From Oxyruncus cristatus (Eukaryota > Chordata > Aves > Passeriformes > Cotingidae), in assembly GCA_013399855.1 (NCBI GenBank), contig VXAY01002924.1, positions 1 through 64,000 on the forward strand: 64,000 nt of DNA. The letters run 5' to 3'. How positions within the stretch are numbered: the first letter of the stretch is position 1; each line of letters opens with the position of its first letter. Shown in pieces: positions 25,115-38,100 of the stretch. Both the position numbers and the translations under genes were made by a program. Below the pieces are notes generated by a model that was not told the DNA's origin, did not search any database, and was given only the letters and a program-made list of their open reading frames with translations.

Positions 25115-27460
25115 TTATATTAAAGACAGTATCAAAACTGCAAAAGTTGTTGGAAGATTAGAAAAATTAACTTCAAATAGGGAGATGTAGTTATTCAGTA
25201 TATCAGAAAAAAAATAGAGAGAGAAAGACACAGTAAGTATTTTAATGTGTAGGAAATAGCTACAAAGAGGAAGAAAATGAACAGTATTGCCATGGGCAAA
25301 AAAATTTACAGGCTTGAATTACAGAAAGTACAGATGTTCTTGGGCTGGGAAAAACTTCTGACAATAAAGATGATGAAGCACAAGCATGGAAAAGGGATGT
25401 TGCAGAATCTCCTGCTGAGAGTTTTTAATATCAAATGAATTAATCAAGAACCTGGTATAAATGGCTTGGGCACTATCTGGACAGGTTCTCATTCAAACCT
25501 GTTTTCTGTGATTTTACACTTCTTTTGCAGAAGAAAACAAACATATTCTTTTTGTTAACGTAAAATAATTTTTTGAAAAAGAAAAAATCAAACAAACAAA
25601 CAAACAAAAAAAACCCACACCCCACAGAAACCACCCTGCTGTTGATTTACAAAACACATGGAAACACATATAGTGATGCTAATGGAGTAACATGACATCA
25701 GTGATGTTTTAATATTGTCTTTCTAGATATATTGACTTTAAGACAGAACATGCTTTGGTTCATCTTCATGATTAGTAGACTGGAAAAAATTTGAACCTGT
25801 TGGAAATTTACTTTCTTGACATCAGTTAATCCACATACATGTACTTTGGATCTAAAACTGGCATTGAAAACTTGCATGTTTTTACTTTCTTAATTCTAAA
25901 GAAAATCTTTGCTAGTTCTATTGGGACAAGCCCACCCATTCATTGTTCTCAGGCTTAACACACCCATCCATTCTCATTTCTGATCCCATTTGTTCTATTT
26001 TAGCTTCCTTATCTTCTGTATTTCCTTCTTGAATTCTAATATTTATTTTAGACTATAAAAGCTACTAAGATCTGCCAGAAACTTAAAATTCAAACCCAGA
26101 GTTTACTGCAGATTATGTTATCTTAATTGATATCTAACTGTTGGCAGGTACTCCATAGCTACTACTGAAAACTTCAATAACTGATTTTACTAAACATAAA
26201 ATAAACAAAATAGCAAGTTTAAAACTAATAACATTAAAATATTTATATTAAAGAATAAGTTACTATTTACATTTTAATAAGATATAAAATGAAACTGAAT
26301 ATTCTACATTGGAATACCTTTTTGTTATTATGTAAAAATTGATTATGCATATCCTCACATATTTTTACATGCAGTAAAGTGTATGTAAAGTAAGTGCAAA
26401 ATGAATACAACAAAATTCCAGATTAAATGCCATTATTGATAACTGGATCATTGCATACAGAAAATGATAAAAGACATATGTAGCAGATTTGTTTCATGAA
26501 TATACTCCATCTCCTGTGGCTTTCAGACCAACAGTCCCAACTGAGCCACCCTAACTGAATAGGCTGTATTGTCTTACTGTACCTACAGCACATCATGCTT
26601 TTGGTGAGTGAATTATTTTTTCTGATACAATCAAACTCATTTTATTCAGCGTTTGTAATGTGCTAAGATCATGCACGCAGCCAACTTTGCTGTCTTATCT
26701 AGAAAGCAATAGGTTAGTTGCTTGCAATCATTCTTTTTATACTAAGATAAATACTAGATATTAGTATTTAGGTTTTTGTGTCAAAGACTGGAGCTATAAA
26801 CAATGTTATATGTTTGACTAACAAAATTTGATACACACTCATTGGGCTGAAAAAAGGATTTTACTAGTGTAAAACATTAACCAATGAACACTGAGATACA
26901 AGTGATATGAATCCTCTTGCAAAGACAGTTCTGATCCTCTTTGGGTTCTGCATCTTCTGTTAGTGATGGATACAGTGACCATATCGTACAGCATCGATCA
27001 CTGTCAGAGACTGACCAACATACTGTGGACCCCAATAGGCACCCATTTTCTATTCCTTGGTCAAAGAGTAATCTCTGCCCTTTGGTGACAACAAATTGTG
27101 CTATTTTGGGCAATACTAAACAATATCAGCATCTTTTAAAGGAAGTGTCAGCACCTAATGAACAAAGCCAATGGGCTGCAATGTGATAATAGATTTTAAA
27201 AGAACTCCCATATGAAGTGTAAGGCGTCGAGTTTTAATATGAAATTGTAAATCTATTTTTCTACTGTGTAATCCCTCTGTCCTTTGAATCAGCATAAATA
27301 ATATGCAGTACATGACATTCTTTATGGTTTTCTGTTTCTCTCATGGTATCTCAGGAGCCGTTTACTCTGAGTGTAGGAAAATGACACAAACAATATTGTT
27401 TGAAAATAATTATAAAATCCAAAAATTGGATTTCCTAATGACAACAACACTTTAGTTGTC
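25115..27460. other. Non-coding stretch without a recognisable gene
   Basis: Very AT-rich between 26050 and 26470. It contains a (CAAA)n/poly-A tract at 25589-25613. Overlapping open frames on both strands at 26877-27186 (78 and 81 codons) are mutually exclusive and show no domain. No repeat family was recognised. Confidence 0.55.
25589..25613. repeat. (CAAA)n and poly-A tract
   Basis: Four to five caaa units run into eight adenines, followed by a C-rich acccacacccca segment. This is a simple-sequence tract with no element attached that I can see. Confidence 0.88.
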
Positions 27461-27534
27461 TGACAATTATAATAAAAAATATTATTGCAGTTGTTACTGA
27501 CAATTATAATAAAAAATATTATTGCAGTTGTTAT
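27461..27534. repeat. Near-perfect 37-bp tandem duplication
   Basis: A 37-bp unit starting tgacaattataataaaaaa fills 27461-27497 and repeats at 27498-27534. The two copies differ only at the last base (c versus t). The near identity marks a recent event; the same unit length may vary between individuals. Confidence 0.95.
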
Positions 27535-27707
27535 AAAGTGTGATGCTATAGTTCTTTTATGAATGTAATAGGCACACAATTTTAAAATAATGCCACAAGA
27601 ATCCCTTCACACAGTATCAATTGCTCTTGGTTGCTCTTGTACTCCAGGGCTATACCAACATCTCAGACGTGGATTTGTGTTTGAATTATGGTCCTTCTCA
27701 GAGCCTG

Positions 27708-27773
27708 TTATATATAACATATGTATATAACATATATATATAACATATGTATATATTACTATATATACATATG
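27708..27773. repeat. AT-rich palindromic microsatellite
   Basis: Alternating tatataacatatgtatata and related strings cover about 66 bp, with repeated acatatgt palindromes. It can fold into cruciform or hairpin structures. The exact length is likely to vary by slippage. Confidence 0.9.
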
Positions 27774-28662
27774 ATTTCCTGAATCATCAAATTAGTGGAG
27801 GAGACTGAGTCCCCATTTGAAAATTTTGGGTCCAGATTTCACCTATGTGACCTTGGAAAGAATAGGATTTGGAGAAAAAGGGAAGAAACGAGGTAAGGAT
27901 AAGAATATGGGGGTCAGAATATGCAAGTGATGATAGAAGAATTGCTAGAACATAGTCTACTAAAATGGAAAAAAAATACCTTGAAATACTATACAAGTAC
28001 AAGTAGATAGTACTGTAACAACTTGCAAATAGCTATTAAGACTAATGGTAATGCAGTAATGGAAAGCAGATTTGCTTTTATTTCTTTCTACAGTTTTATC
28101 CAAAATGTCACTATGTACCATTTAAACCTAATTGCTAATTTTCTAATTAATTTTCATGTATACAAGATGTGTGTTAAAAACAAGAAATATGCAGATTGAT
28201 AATGAGCAATTTCAAACATTTTCTTGGAGGAATAACCTACAGTGTGTGTGAAAAATTAAGGAACCTTCACAACTTGCTCATGGTTTCTGCCACTTACTTA
28301 GTCCACAAGAATTTGTCACAGATGGAGTCATGTGCTTCACTCATAAGACAGAAGCAACAACATACTTCATTGATATAACAAAATTCAGTGGTAAATGATT
28401 CAATGTCAAGGGACATTTATTTAGTGCACAGAAAACAGGATCAGACAAAACTTCCAAGACCCTCCAGCTGATGTTCAGAAAGCATACCCTTGTTTTCTAA
28501 AGTCCTTCTCAGAGATGATTAGAGGTGCAAATGGATCCACTCCTGGTCCCCAGACTCAGTCGAGAGTTAACCTCTAAAAGACTATATATGCATAATCAAC
28601 CCTTTAGATCACTCAGGTAAGGTTTTAAAGTTTAGTATGCTGTTATTCACTTACCAAATATC
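27774..28662. other. Non-coding stretch, part of which may be viral leader
   Basis: No gene is recognised. If the block at 28663-28981 is a minus-strand 5' LTR, the adjoining 28440-28662 would be its leader. On the minus strand a splice-donor-like GGTAAGTG (28655-28648) lies about 10 bp inside, and a leucine-primer-like segment (28533-28552) contains AGGAGTGG. Both are weak on their own. Confidence 0.35.
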
Positions 28663-28981
28663 TGACACAATAAAAACTCTCTCAGTCTCGAGGAGTAACC
28701 TTAAGATGCATCCCTAGTCAGGGGAATATCCTGGAGTGCCACTCACTGTAGTGTGTGAGAGCTCAACAGCCTTGTGGTCTCTATTTATGGAGTAAGATGA
28801 TTGACTTATAGTGATATATGTAATATTTGGATATTTGCAAGGTGCCCAGGTCACCCTTGCAGCCCTTAGCTTCCATGTTGCCATCTGTCCCTTAAAGTAC
28901 ATAGTAAGCTAGATGCAGCCATCACAACCCCCACTGGTGGTTATGGCTTAAGCAGGGGGACGAGCGGGGCGCACCACCACA
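28663..28981 (-). mobile_element. Candidate LTR of an endogenous retrovirus, minus strand
   Basis: The plus strand starts TGACACAATAAAAACTC at 28663 and ends GCACCACCACA at 28981, giving a TG...CA-bounded 319 bp block when read on the minus strand as TGTGGTGGTGCGCCCCGCTC. It has a TATA-like CCATAAATAG (28790-28781) about 195 bp from that start, and a CpG-rich edge (three CpGs in 28960-28971) that stands out sharply from the surrounding DNA. These are typical LTR features. No target-site duplication is evident (atatc before, gtatt after), and the left edge could instead lie near 28553. The family was not recognised. Confidence 0.42.
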
Positions 28982-31900
28982 GTATTTTGAAATGTATGCT
29001 CCAATTGGCATCTAGTCATCTATATGAAAATAAGGAGACAGAGAGACGTACAGAATTTAACCTATTTCCAACAGCAAATATTGAGAAACACATTTTGGAA
29101 CAGATAACAGCAACTATGAAAGTCACTGGGATATAAAAGAATTAAATTAAAGCCCCTGGTCAAAATTATTAAGTTAGATTTTCCTTATTTGACTATCCTA
29201 AATGAATCCAGAGCCTTCTGTTGTCACAGGAGTGAAGCGTTTGACAAAATTAATATAGATCCAATGAAATACTGTTTCATCTGAACATCCACAGAATTGT
29301 AAAGGTTAAATCTTATCTTTTCTTCTCTCAAAACGTGTAAATCCTTTAAGATAAGAACATACAGGTGTGCCTATCCTTGACTGGCTTGATTGGGTACGGA
29401 GGACACTGAGTAGCTTCAATTTTAATGAATGTTATTACCCTATTTCTCTCAAAATTTCTGAAATGCATTTCCTAGACCCCACCTCTTGGAAAAATATTTC
29501 TAATTAGTGCCAAGTTGGCCCACTTTACTAAAGCCAATGATTTTTTTTTTAATTTCTTACAGCAACTCCCATAATTTTGATAAAGTTTAAACTTTTCCAT
29601 TTTCTATTTTCAGGCACCTTAGTGGAGTAAATTTGTCAGTGTTCTATAATGAATTTTCTTTGTTCTGTCATCTTGGTACAAAGCAAGACCCTAAGTGTTT
29701 AGTATGAATATGTTACAACAAGTTTTTAAATTTTAATTGTGGCATTTCTCGGGCAAGCAATATTTTTGTCTTGTAAAACTGCTAAATTCTTAAACAGTTA
29801 TATGTGTTATGAGAATGTAGATTCTTAGGCAAATGTTAGTATAGAATAATTAGTTTTATTATAACTTTGAGTTGTAAGATTTGTGCCAGTACATAATTCA
29901 GTTGGTCAAAAACTCCTTTCAATCTTTTGTTAAGCAGTCGTAACAGATCTAAAATGCACATAAAGTAAAAGTGTTGCTCTACTTTAGAGTTACTCCCCGT
30001 TTTATACTTATGCTCTATTTAGTTCACAAATAGGCCCCTATTTAATGAGCAAAGCAAGAAGTGAAGAAGATAATCTATTAAACTAAAGGCCAATTCTCTT
30101 AGCTCACGCAGAAAGGCCTTGATAATCCTGTCATGAACTTCTAGCCAAACACTTTACTACTGGGCAGGAATTCCCTGGTTTTGGCCTGCTCTGCACAGTG
30201 TCCATCAAAACTGTCAGAAGAGGCTTCTAAGGAGGAAAAAGCATAAGAAAGAGGACATGCACTTGTTCTCCACTTACATGGAATCCATAAAGACCCTGGA
30301 AAACTTTCTGGACTGCCTCACTGTATGTCAAAGCCAAATTCTGACCCTATGTGAAAAGAAATTATAGCGGGCTCCTCGAACTGCATTTATTCTCTACACA
30401 TTGCCCCAGCAGGAAAAAGGAGATAACAGAGAGTCTGTTTTGAAATCTTTGTAAGCTGATTTTGATCTCGATCTGTATTCCACAGAAACCAGAGAGTATC
30501 TGGGACATTTGAAAAGACTTTTTTTTTCCACAGTCTACTCTTGAAATAAAAATATGATATTCTCAACTTCTAATTTTCTCATGGAAGCACTGCTAGGAAT
30601 ATTGATAACTTATGAGAATATAACTACCAGTAAAAATATAAAAGTACAAGGTTAGCAAGTGGTTGCCTTTTCAATGGAACTCATTCACAAACGTGCTACT
30701 TTTCAGAAATGCTCATATCTGCTTTCAAAAATAATTGAGGTTCTTTGCATCTGGCATCTTATTACACATTAGAAATAACTCTCTTTACACCCTTTGAACA
30801 TGTTATTCTGCATGTTAGTAGTATTTTGCTACCCTATTGCACTAGATTAGTTCATCAAAACTAATTCTGTGTTGTTCTTTAGGTATGGGAGAATTGATAG
30901 CAGGGCCAGGTATTTACATTCTTTGTAAATAAAAAGGATTACGTCAAAGTCTGATCCCACTGAATGCAAAAGAAATCAAAAGGAAGGGAAAGTGTTTACT
31001 CCTTATACCATAAGTAATACACAAAGACTCTGTCTGAGATTCATTTCAGGTTATACCATAAGCTCTGTTTTGGCTGTCCACTGCTTTTTTGCCAGTTTGT
31101 GGGTTTTTTTTCTATCTCTGCTGTTTCTCTCGTATATAAACACACTGCTGTAATCCATCCATATCGATATCTCACCCCACCTCTGTTAGCAGAGCTTCTG
31201 GATCTCCTTATGGATTAGAATTACATGGAAAATACAATTTTCTAATTTCTCTGAATAAAAGTCTGCCAAACCCAATTTTCATTATGTATTCTCATAGCTT
31301 ATCTATGATTTTTATTTATTAATGACAAGACTTATCAACTAAAAAATTTGAAGGAATTTATCTATCTTTAACATTTCTGTGGTCAGAAGAAGAGATTGAT
31401 TACAAATCCTCTACGTGCTGCTATTTTCAGGAGGTCCTCAGTAACACATAGTGATGGATCAACCTGCTGGTTGACTGAAATAATTTACTTTATCTTCTTG
31501 AAAGGATGTCAGTCAGTGCACAGTGGAAGGTGATGAGGGGAATCTCAATGATACTTAAGGTCTTTAAAGTTCTTCTGAAGCAAATGAAGGAATCTGAGGA
31601 TCTGAAAAGGTAGAATAGGGCTGAGGAACTGGCGTTTCCCTGACTGGGCAAAGATATTTAGCTCCAGATCTGTAAGGCATGTTAAGACGTTTCCCTATTC
31701 ATAATGATGGTGCATGAAGCCTGATACAATTACTTCTTCCTGAAGCATCTCAGGAATTTCAAACTCGAAAATGGTCAAGTTGGTTAAAAATGTTTGTTCA
31801 CTAGAATGATACATAAAAAGAAAAGCCCAACCATAAAACAAACAACAAAAAAATCCCTTTACAGTCAACGTCAGAAAAAAAAAAAAAAAAAAAATCTTCA

Positions 31901-33641
31901 CTAATATGGAAATAAATTGACCTTGAAAGAACCTATTGGATGACACACATAGAACAGATCAGACAAAAACATGGTGAATGTTATACTGACATTTAGGCTT
32001 AAACTCCATTTAAGCAATTACATCAGAAGCACTGCTTCCAAATAGGTAATTTATATGTGTCAAATACATCTGCCTGTCTCTGGTTTAGTATAATAAAAAG
32101 TAAGATTTTGCAAATCAGAGAAGAAATAACTACACAACACACATGGTAAGGGAAAACAGGAAAGAGCAGAATTGCCAAATGTAGATTTTATAACTTCCCT
32201 TCTTCATTTGACTTGGTTTTAGGAAAAGCTAATGTTTATTTTTAGATTATTTCCCAGGCAGAACTGAGCAAATATAAAGCCACTTTCTTTTCCTGGTGCA
32301 ACTGTTCAAATTCACATGAAAATTAACAGGTTCTGTTTATAGCAGCAGATAATTTTACCCCAAATATTTGCTCAAAATCAGTTCATGTCCTGAGTGGTTC
32401 ATAACTTATTCTACTGCAGCAAATCTGCTGTGAGTCAGTAAGTCTTATTCTGCAAATAAGGTGACTCCTACAAGAATAATTCTCTCTTTTGAAAAAAAGA
32501 TGACCTTTCCAGACTGTTCCCATCTAGCTGGCAAAAAAATGTACAAATTCCAGCTCATTAATTCTTCCATTGTCAGTATGGATCATCCTGGAATGAACTT
32601 ATTCCTTCTGTCTAAGATACACTTCAGAAGTATGATTTCCCCTGTGCTGCTCCAGCTGTAACAGGGCATTCACAAAAGGGGGTTTTACTCTAATTCTGTC
32701 AGAATGCTCCTGTTCCTACTCTAATGTCACCTTTTGCTAAACTCTAGTGTTTATGAAAGGATTATGCAGCAATGAAGTTTCCAAGGCATGTATGTGGTGG
32801 TATTAATAAAAAAGGGCTCAAGTCATTCCCAGTTATAAAGTCTCCCTGATGCTTTAAATTTACAACTAAATCTTGCAAGAACTTGTTGTTTAAAAAAAAG
32901 ATTTGAGACAACGCAAATTTTAATTCATTATAAACTAATTGCCTTAAGAAGTCATAATGGAAATCAGTATTTCATGTACTTAACATACATACAGTGAGTT
33001 AAGCATTAAGTGCATGTTGCTTCCATGGTTTTACTCTTTTCTGGAAAACTGCAAGTGAAGCTGCAACCAGCCTTTTGACACGTTCAGAGTAGCAGGAAAC
33101 CTCTTAATGAGTAATTATTTCTACAGAATTGTTTACACTCAGAAGTTTTAAATAAATCCAACACTCGCTTTAAGTAGAACCACATTTGTCTTAACATGCT
33201 GTTAAAGTGCATATAAATCATAATTTACCTTTGTTGCATAACGTAATGCAATCTATTAAGGAAATAGTTCTTTTAATAACAAGACTACAGGAAACAGAGA
33301 GCTCAATCACACACAAAGAGACAATAAGATTACTGTTAAAACACTTTTAACCTTTTAATAAACCATTCCGATTAGCGCACAGAACTGAGAGGGTCACTGG
33401 CTTTTTCTTACAAGTCCCATTTATGGACTGACAATTTTGCCGCACCAGAAAACAAACCCAAGTGCCAGAAATTTCATGGTGTCTCCACTCACTCCTTCAC
33501 TCTCCTGGTAGCAGGGCTGGGATGTCTCAACTTTTCTGAGATCTTTGTCATTCACAGTCAACATTTTTATAATTAAAAGAAATATGATTGAAAAGAAAAA
33601 AAAGGATGCAATTCCTATATTTATCTGTTGTTATATAGTGT
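28982..33641. other. Non-coding stretch without a recognisable gene
   Basis: AT-rich and apparently single-copy, with a 20-A run at 31875-31894. Open frames are at most 83 codons. The segment 30060-30440 is less AT-rich and lacks any repeat signature, so it could be conserved non-coding sequence, but this cannot be judged from a single genome. Confidence 0.5.
31875..31894. repeat. Poly-A run, 20 nt
   Basis: Twenty uninterrupted adenines. No AATAAA lies within 30 nt upstream, so there is no particular reason to take it as a retrotransposition tail. Confidence 0.9.
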
Positions 33642-33688
33642 AATAAAGATATTCCTATTTGGTCTTAAAATTGAAAAAAAAAAAAAAA
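33642..33688 (+). other. AATAAA signal plus 15-nt poly-A tract: possible retrocopy 3' end
   Basis: AATAAA at 33642-33647 is followed 26 nt later by fifteen adenines (33674-33688). That spacing is typical of a polyadenylated mRNA end, so a reverse-transcribed mRNA or retroelement may end here. No parent gene was recognised in the preceding several hundred bases. A 7-bp string ggtatta follows the tract (33689-33695) and also occurs at 32799-32805, which would allow an insert of about 0.9 kb; a match this short can be chance. Confidence 0.3.
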
Positions 33689-36600
33689 GGTATTATGATG
33701 CATAGAATTCTGACCTTCATACCGATCTCAAATTGTTTACGACTTAACAGTTATAAGGGATTGAAAGTTTACAGTCAAAATATTGATTTGTCTGAGTAGA
33801 TTTCTAACATGCTACTGGCAAGCAAGAGACTATTCAAAGCTTAAATGATAGATCAGTATGGAAAAATATTGACAATCTGAAGCACCTCAGGCATCTGTAA
33901 ATTTCAGGAACAAACTTCCTCCTAATACTGACAGGGCCTTTCATTTCTGGTCTCCAGACAGTGCCTACCTTATCTCAGTGCCAAACAAACGATATCTCTG
34001 AAGATTCCTCCACAAAGCCTTAGCCACAGTTGTAAACATAGCAAAAAAAGGTTTTCAAGAGGGTTGTTGGATTCAGGAGCACAAGCCAGTTGTCCCTGTG
34101 TTTTTGTCTTCCTCTTTCTTTTCTTTCTTATTTCAAGCAACTTGATCAAACCATTGATAGCTCACAGGAAACCCTGGAGTTTGTTTCAGAAGAGCAAACA
34201 ATTTTCTAATCTCCCTCTGATTTATTACCTGAGTGGTTGCTGGCAGTCAAATAGCCAGTAAGCACACAGATTAATATGTCACGAGCAAAATTAAAAAAAA
34301 AGAAAAAGTCACTTCTGACATCAGAGGGAGGCACACACAGATTTCTACAGATTTTTTTTTTAAACATACATGCACAACTTATGACTTTGAATTTCCTTCC
34401 AGGAAAAGGATGCATTCATTAAATATACCCAAGGAGTACATAGACTGCAGAAAACATATCACACTTTGTTGTGGCTTATAGTGTGTTCCTCCAATATTTT
34501 GCCAAAGGGTTTTTTATCTGGCTTTGGTTCTGCATGCTGTGTTTGGCTAGTGGCATCCTCAGTATGTCTCTCTGGCCTTTAACAATAAAAGCTCCAAAAG
34601 CATTATAATTCACAGTTGACTTGGTAAGTGGGACTTAACAGAGGCAATTTCTTGCTTTCTGATATCATATTGACTATCCCTGAGTTGTAGATTTTGAATT
34701 TGCTTATTTCAAATACATCTTGCTTTGTAGCGAGGTACCCTGGCTAACTCTGCAGGACACTCAGAGTATTTCAGAGCATTTCATAGGACTCTCAATGAGG
34801 AACCTGCTCCCACACATGCCAGCCATTTAGTAGTCCCTCCTCTGGGCTTTCACAGCCCCAACAACACGCAGTGTGTGCCAGAACAATTCCATGCACAACA
34901 GCACTGAGGCTGCCAGGTCATCCCACATACCCTGTTGTGACTCCCTATGGAGCACTTTGAAATAAGCCACAAAAAACAAAGGACAAGGCTGTGGCTGTTG
35001 GGTATAGATGGCAACTAGTAGAGGCACCATCCAGGAAAGATTACCCTAAGGAAACCTGTGATTAGCTGAAAGACTGTAACATTTCACATGGATGTTTGGT
35101 GGAAGGTAACTGCTTCATCAACTGACAGACTTCAATGGCTAGAGTTCAGCACTGTAGCTTCGAGGGCCAGCAATAGCAAACTCCTACACCAGGTCTTTTC
35201 CAGGTGGCAGACGGACTTCAGGAGCCCCATCTTTATGACGAGTACTGTTTACCTTCGTATCCATGGCAAACAACAAAAGCTTATCATGTGCTGTTTGTGC
35301 AACTGATAAGACCAAAAGCAAATAGAAAAACAACAAAGTAAAATTAAGCTTTGGTTAAAAATTAATTAGATTTATATATATACACCTGATAAAATCATGC
35401 AAACAAACATATAAGATAAAAGCTCTAGGTAAAAAGAAAAAGCTTAGAGTTTAAAAAATAGCCAAGAGAATATTATGGTACACCTAAGTGTAGAACTTTC
35501 TTCTGTATTACAGGACATTCTTGTTCCAGGCTTTTTCTGATCCCTTCACTTCAGCTTAGGCCATACACTTGAGATGAACATATTTATTTTGTTTCTATCC
35601 AAATCAATGTTCACAGGGGCCATTTGTAAAAATCTTCTTTTAAACATATTTGATAAAAAGACAGCAGGATATTTACAAAAGTAGGCAGAAGAATTTGTGT
35701 TCTAATGCTCACATGCTCTTCCTGTGAAGAGAAGCAGCTGAATATTTTTACTGTATTCCAACACCATTTAAAGGTTTTCTTCTCAAATACTGGTTAACAG
35801 AGTTCTGAATTGCTGGGTTTAGGTTTTCTTTCCTCTTTAGTGGGCTATAAAAAAACCCAAGGTTAAGTGGCAGAGCAGAATATTTGCAATCTTCCCACAT
35901 CTCCACCCGACATCAAGCTTAAACATGTCTCACACCATTAAAAACCACTACTACTGTAGTGGTTTGAAAGCTTTTTCCTGTTCACAAAATTGTTTGGAAG
36001 TGCCACATTCTCAAATCTGAAACTTCTGTGTGGGATCATACCAGCTTAAATTTAACTGAGTCTGCCAGGGAATTGCTGACCAACATGGAAATGGCAGGCG
36101 CCCGAACACAAAGTAAGCAGGTGATTGGGTTGCAGGCTTGAAACATGATTAGCTGAGATGTGAATTTTTTTGGCCCTGAAAATAAGAACTGTTTTATAGT
36201 GTTGCCCCTCTCTTGTGCAAAGAACAGAGCTTTGTTTTTTTTTTTTCCCCAAAGACAGGCAGGTGTCTTCACTATCTTTGGAGGTACTATCCAAATTCCA
36301 AAAAGTAGCTGTCATTTCTTGACTATCAAAATGGTGGAAATAGCTGTTCCTTAACTCTTTTTATTGATGCTTGGATCTGAACTCATCTGATTATCATCCG
36401 CAGCTTTTCAGGAAACCTTAGTTTATTTTTAAATACCCTCATTTTCTAGAATGTTCTTCTTGGAAGAATATATTTCCTTTCTTTATAATAAACTTTTGTT
36501 GTTTAAAGAGGGGGGTTTTAACTTAAAAGAGAACACAAAGTCTATATAAATGCTGAATAATAAAGATCATTAAATGTAAAGTTTAGGGATTATGAAATGG

Positions 36601-38100
36601 TTATAAAACCACCATAAAGTTCACTTTCCTGTGGACTGAAGGGTGTTTTGGAACATTTTTGTTCACTGTCTCTCAGTAAACCTGGTGTCACTTCAGAGAC
36701 GAAGGTAAGTTTTTGCTTTCTCCTCTTTCAGCTTGGCTTCTCTGATTTGGGTTACCTTGTTTTGGCTAAATGAGAAAAGGGGACAACTGTTCTTGGAGGT
36801 CTTTTCCATTTTGTTAAGATGATATACAGAACAGCAATGTAGTCTTTCTTCTCAGCCTGTAGACTACACATAGCAAACAGAAATATGCACTTTTTCTGCA
36901 CTTTTTTTTTCTGTCTCAGCTAAACTTCATATGGTGGTGGTAATCCAGCTTGCTATATAAAAAAAGCATCACCAGGAAAAATAGAGCAACAGAGTAATAC
37001 AGTGAATAATGCATAGATAATGTAGATAATATATGATGTAGCATGACAGAACAGCAAGAATACCTCTAGGTGGCATAACATAATGACTTTTCCTGGCATG
37101 CAAGGCCAGTTGATAGGAACCAGAAGCCATGACCTTGCCAAGAAGCATTTAGAAACAGTGTGAAACACTGACCTAATGCCATACAATTAATATTTTTTCC
37201 AAAGGTAGGGAAATACTCACTGAATTTCTTGACATAAAATTATTTTTTAATTTATTAATACTTCTGTGACAGAAATTCTAGAATTGTCAAAAGATGTCAA
37301 AAGTCAAAACCAAGAAAATTCAGAGGATAAAATAACTTCTAAAAAAAAATGTAATGAGGGAACCACGGTCTGTTATATTCATTCCATATTACAAAAAGTA
37401 TTACTTGGTAGAGAAATTATATATGTCTTCCTGAAAAGCTTTTTTTGCTGAGACTGGATGTCTGGGTGATAGCAGTTGAGAACGGCTGCTATGATCTGTC
37501 CCATTTAGAAAGCTGCCCGTACAAACAGTGTGTCCTCTCCTGTTCCAGCAGTTCATTGTGATTCACTGTTAAACCCTGCAGCTTGTTCCAAAGAAACCAT
37601 GCAAAAATCAGACAGATTTCTCATTTGCCCTCTGTGCATCTTCTGCGCATAAAGCAGAATTTCCATGCATCCACCGATGAAATTCCTCACCATGTGGTTA
37701 CTTTTCTAGGCTTCTTTTAGTGTTCCACAGCTTACCCATGGTCCATATTGGCCACAAGCCATGTGTTTTTATTAATATAGTACTAAGCCAATGCTAATAG
37801 TCTTTTCCTCTCCAGTAGATTTTAATAGATTGGGCTAACCTTAGTTACACAGCTTCCAATTTAAATCTGGCTCAGATTTAGGCACTTTACACAGAGGATA
37901 AAGTTCTTCCATGCCCACAAAATTTCATGTTAAAGCACAAGGTTACAGTATTTTACTGGCTCTAGTGTTGGAATTTTTGAACTGAGATCAGGTACTTATG
38001 ATTTAAAAGTACAGAGTTTTCACAGTTATCTATCATTTTATATAAGAGATCTCAACCCTACTTTGAAAGTTTTTAAGGCAGAGCAGGCTCACGAAAGAGA
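33689..38100. other. Non-coding stretch without a recognisable gene
   Basis: AT-rich with T- and A-runs (34293-34304, 36236-36246, 36902-36910). Open frames are at most 87 codons, several overlapping on opposite strands (36036-36354). A splice-donor-like gaag|gtaagt occurs at 36701-36710. No repeat family was recognised. Confidence 0.55.
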
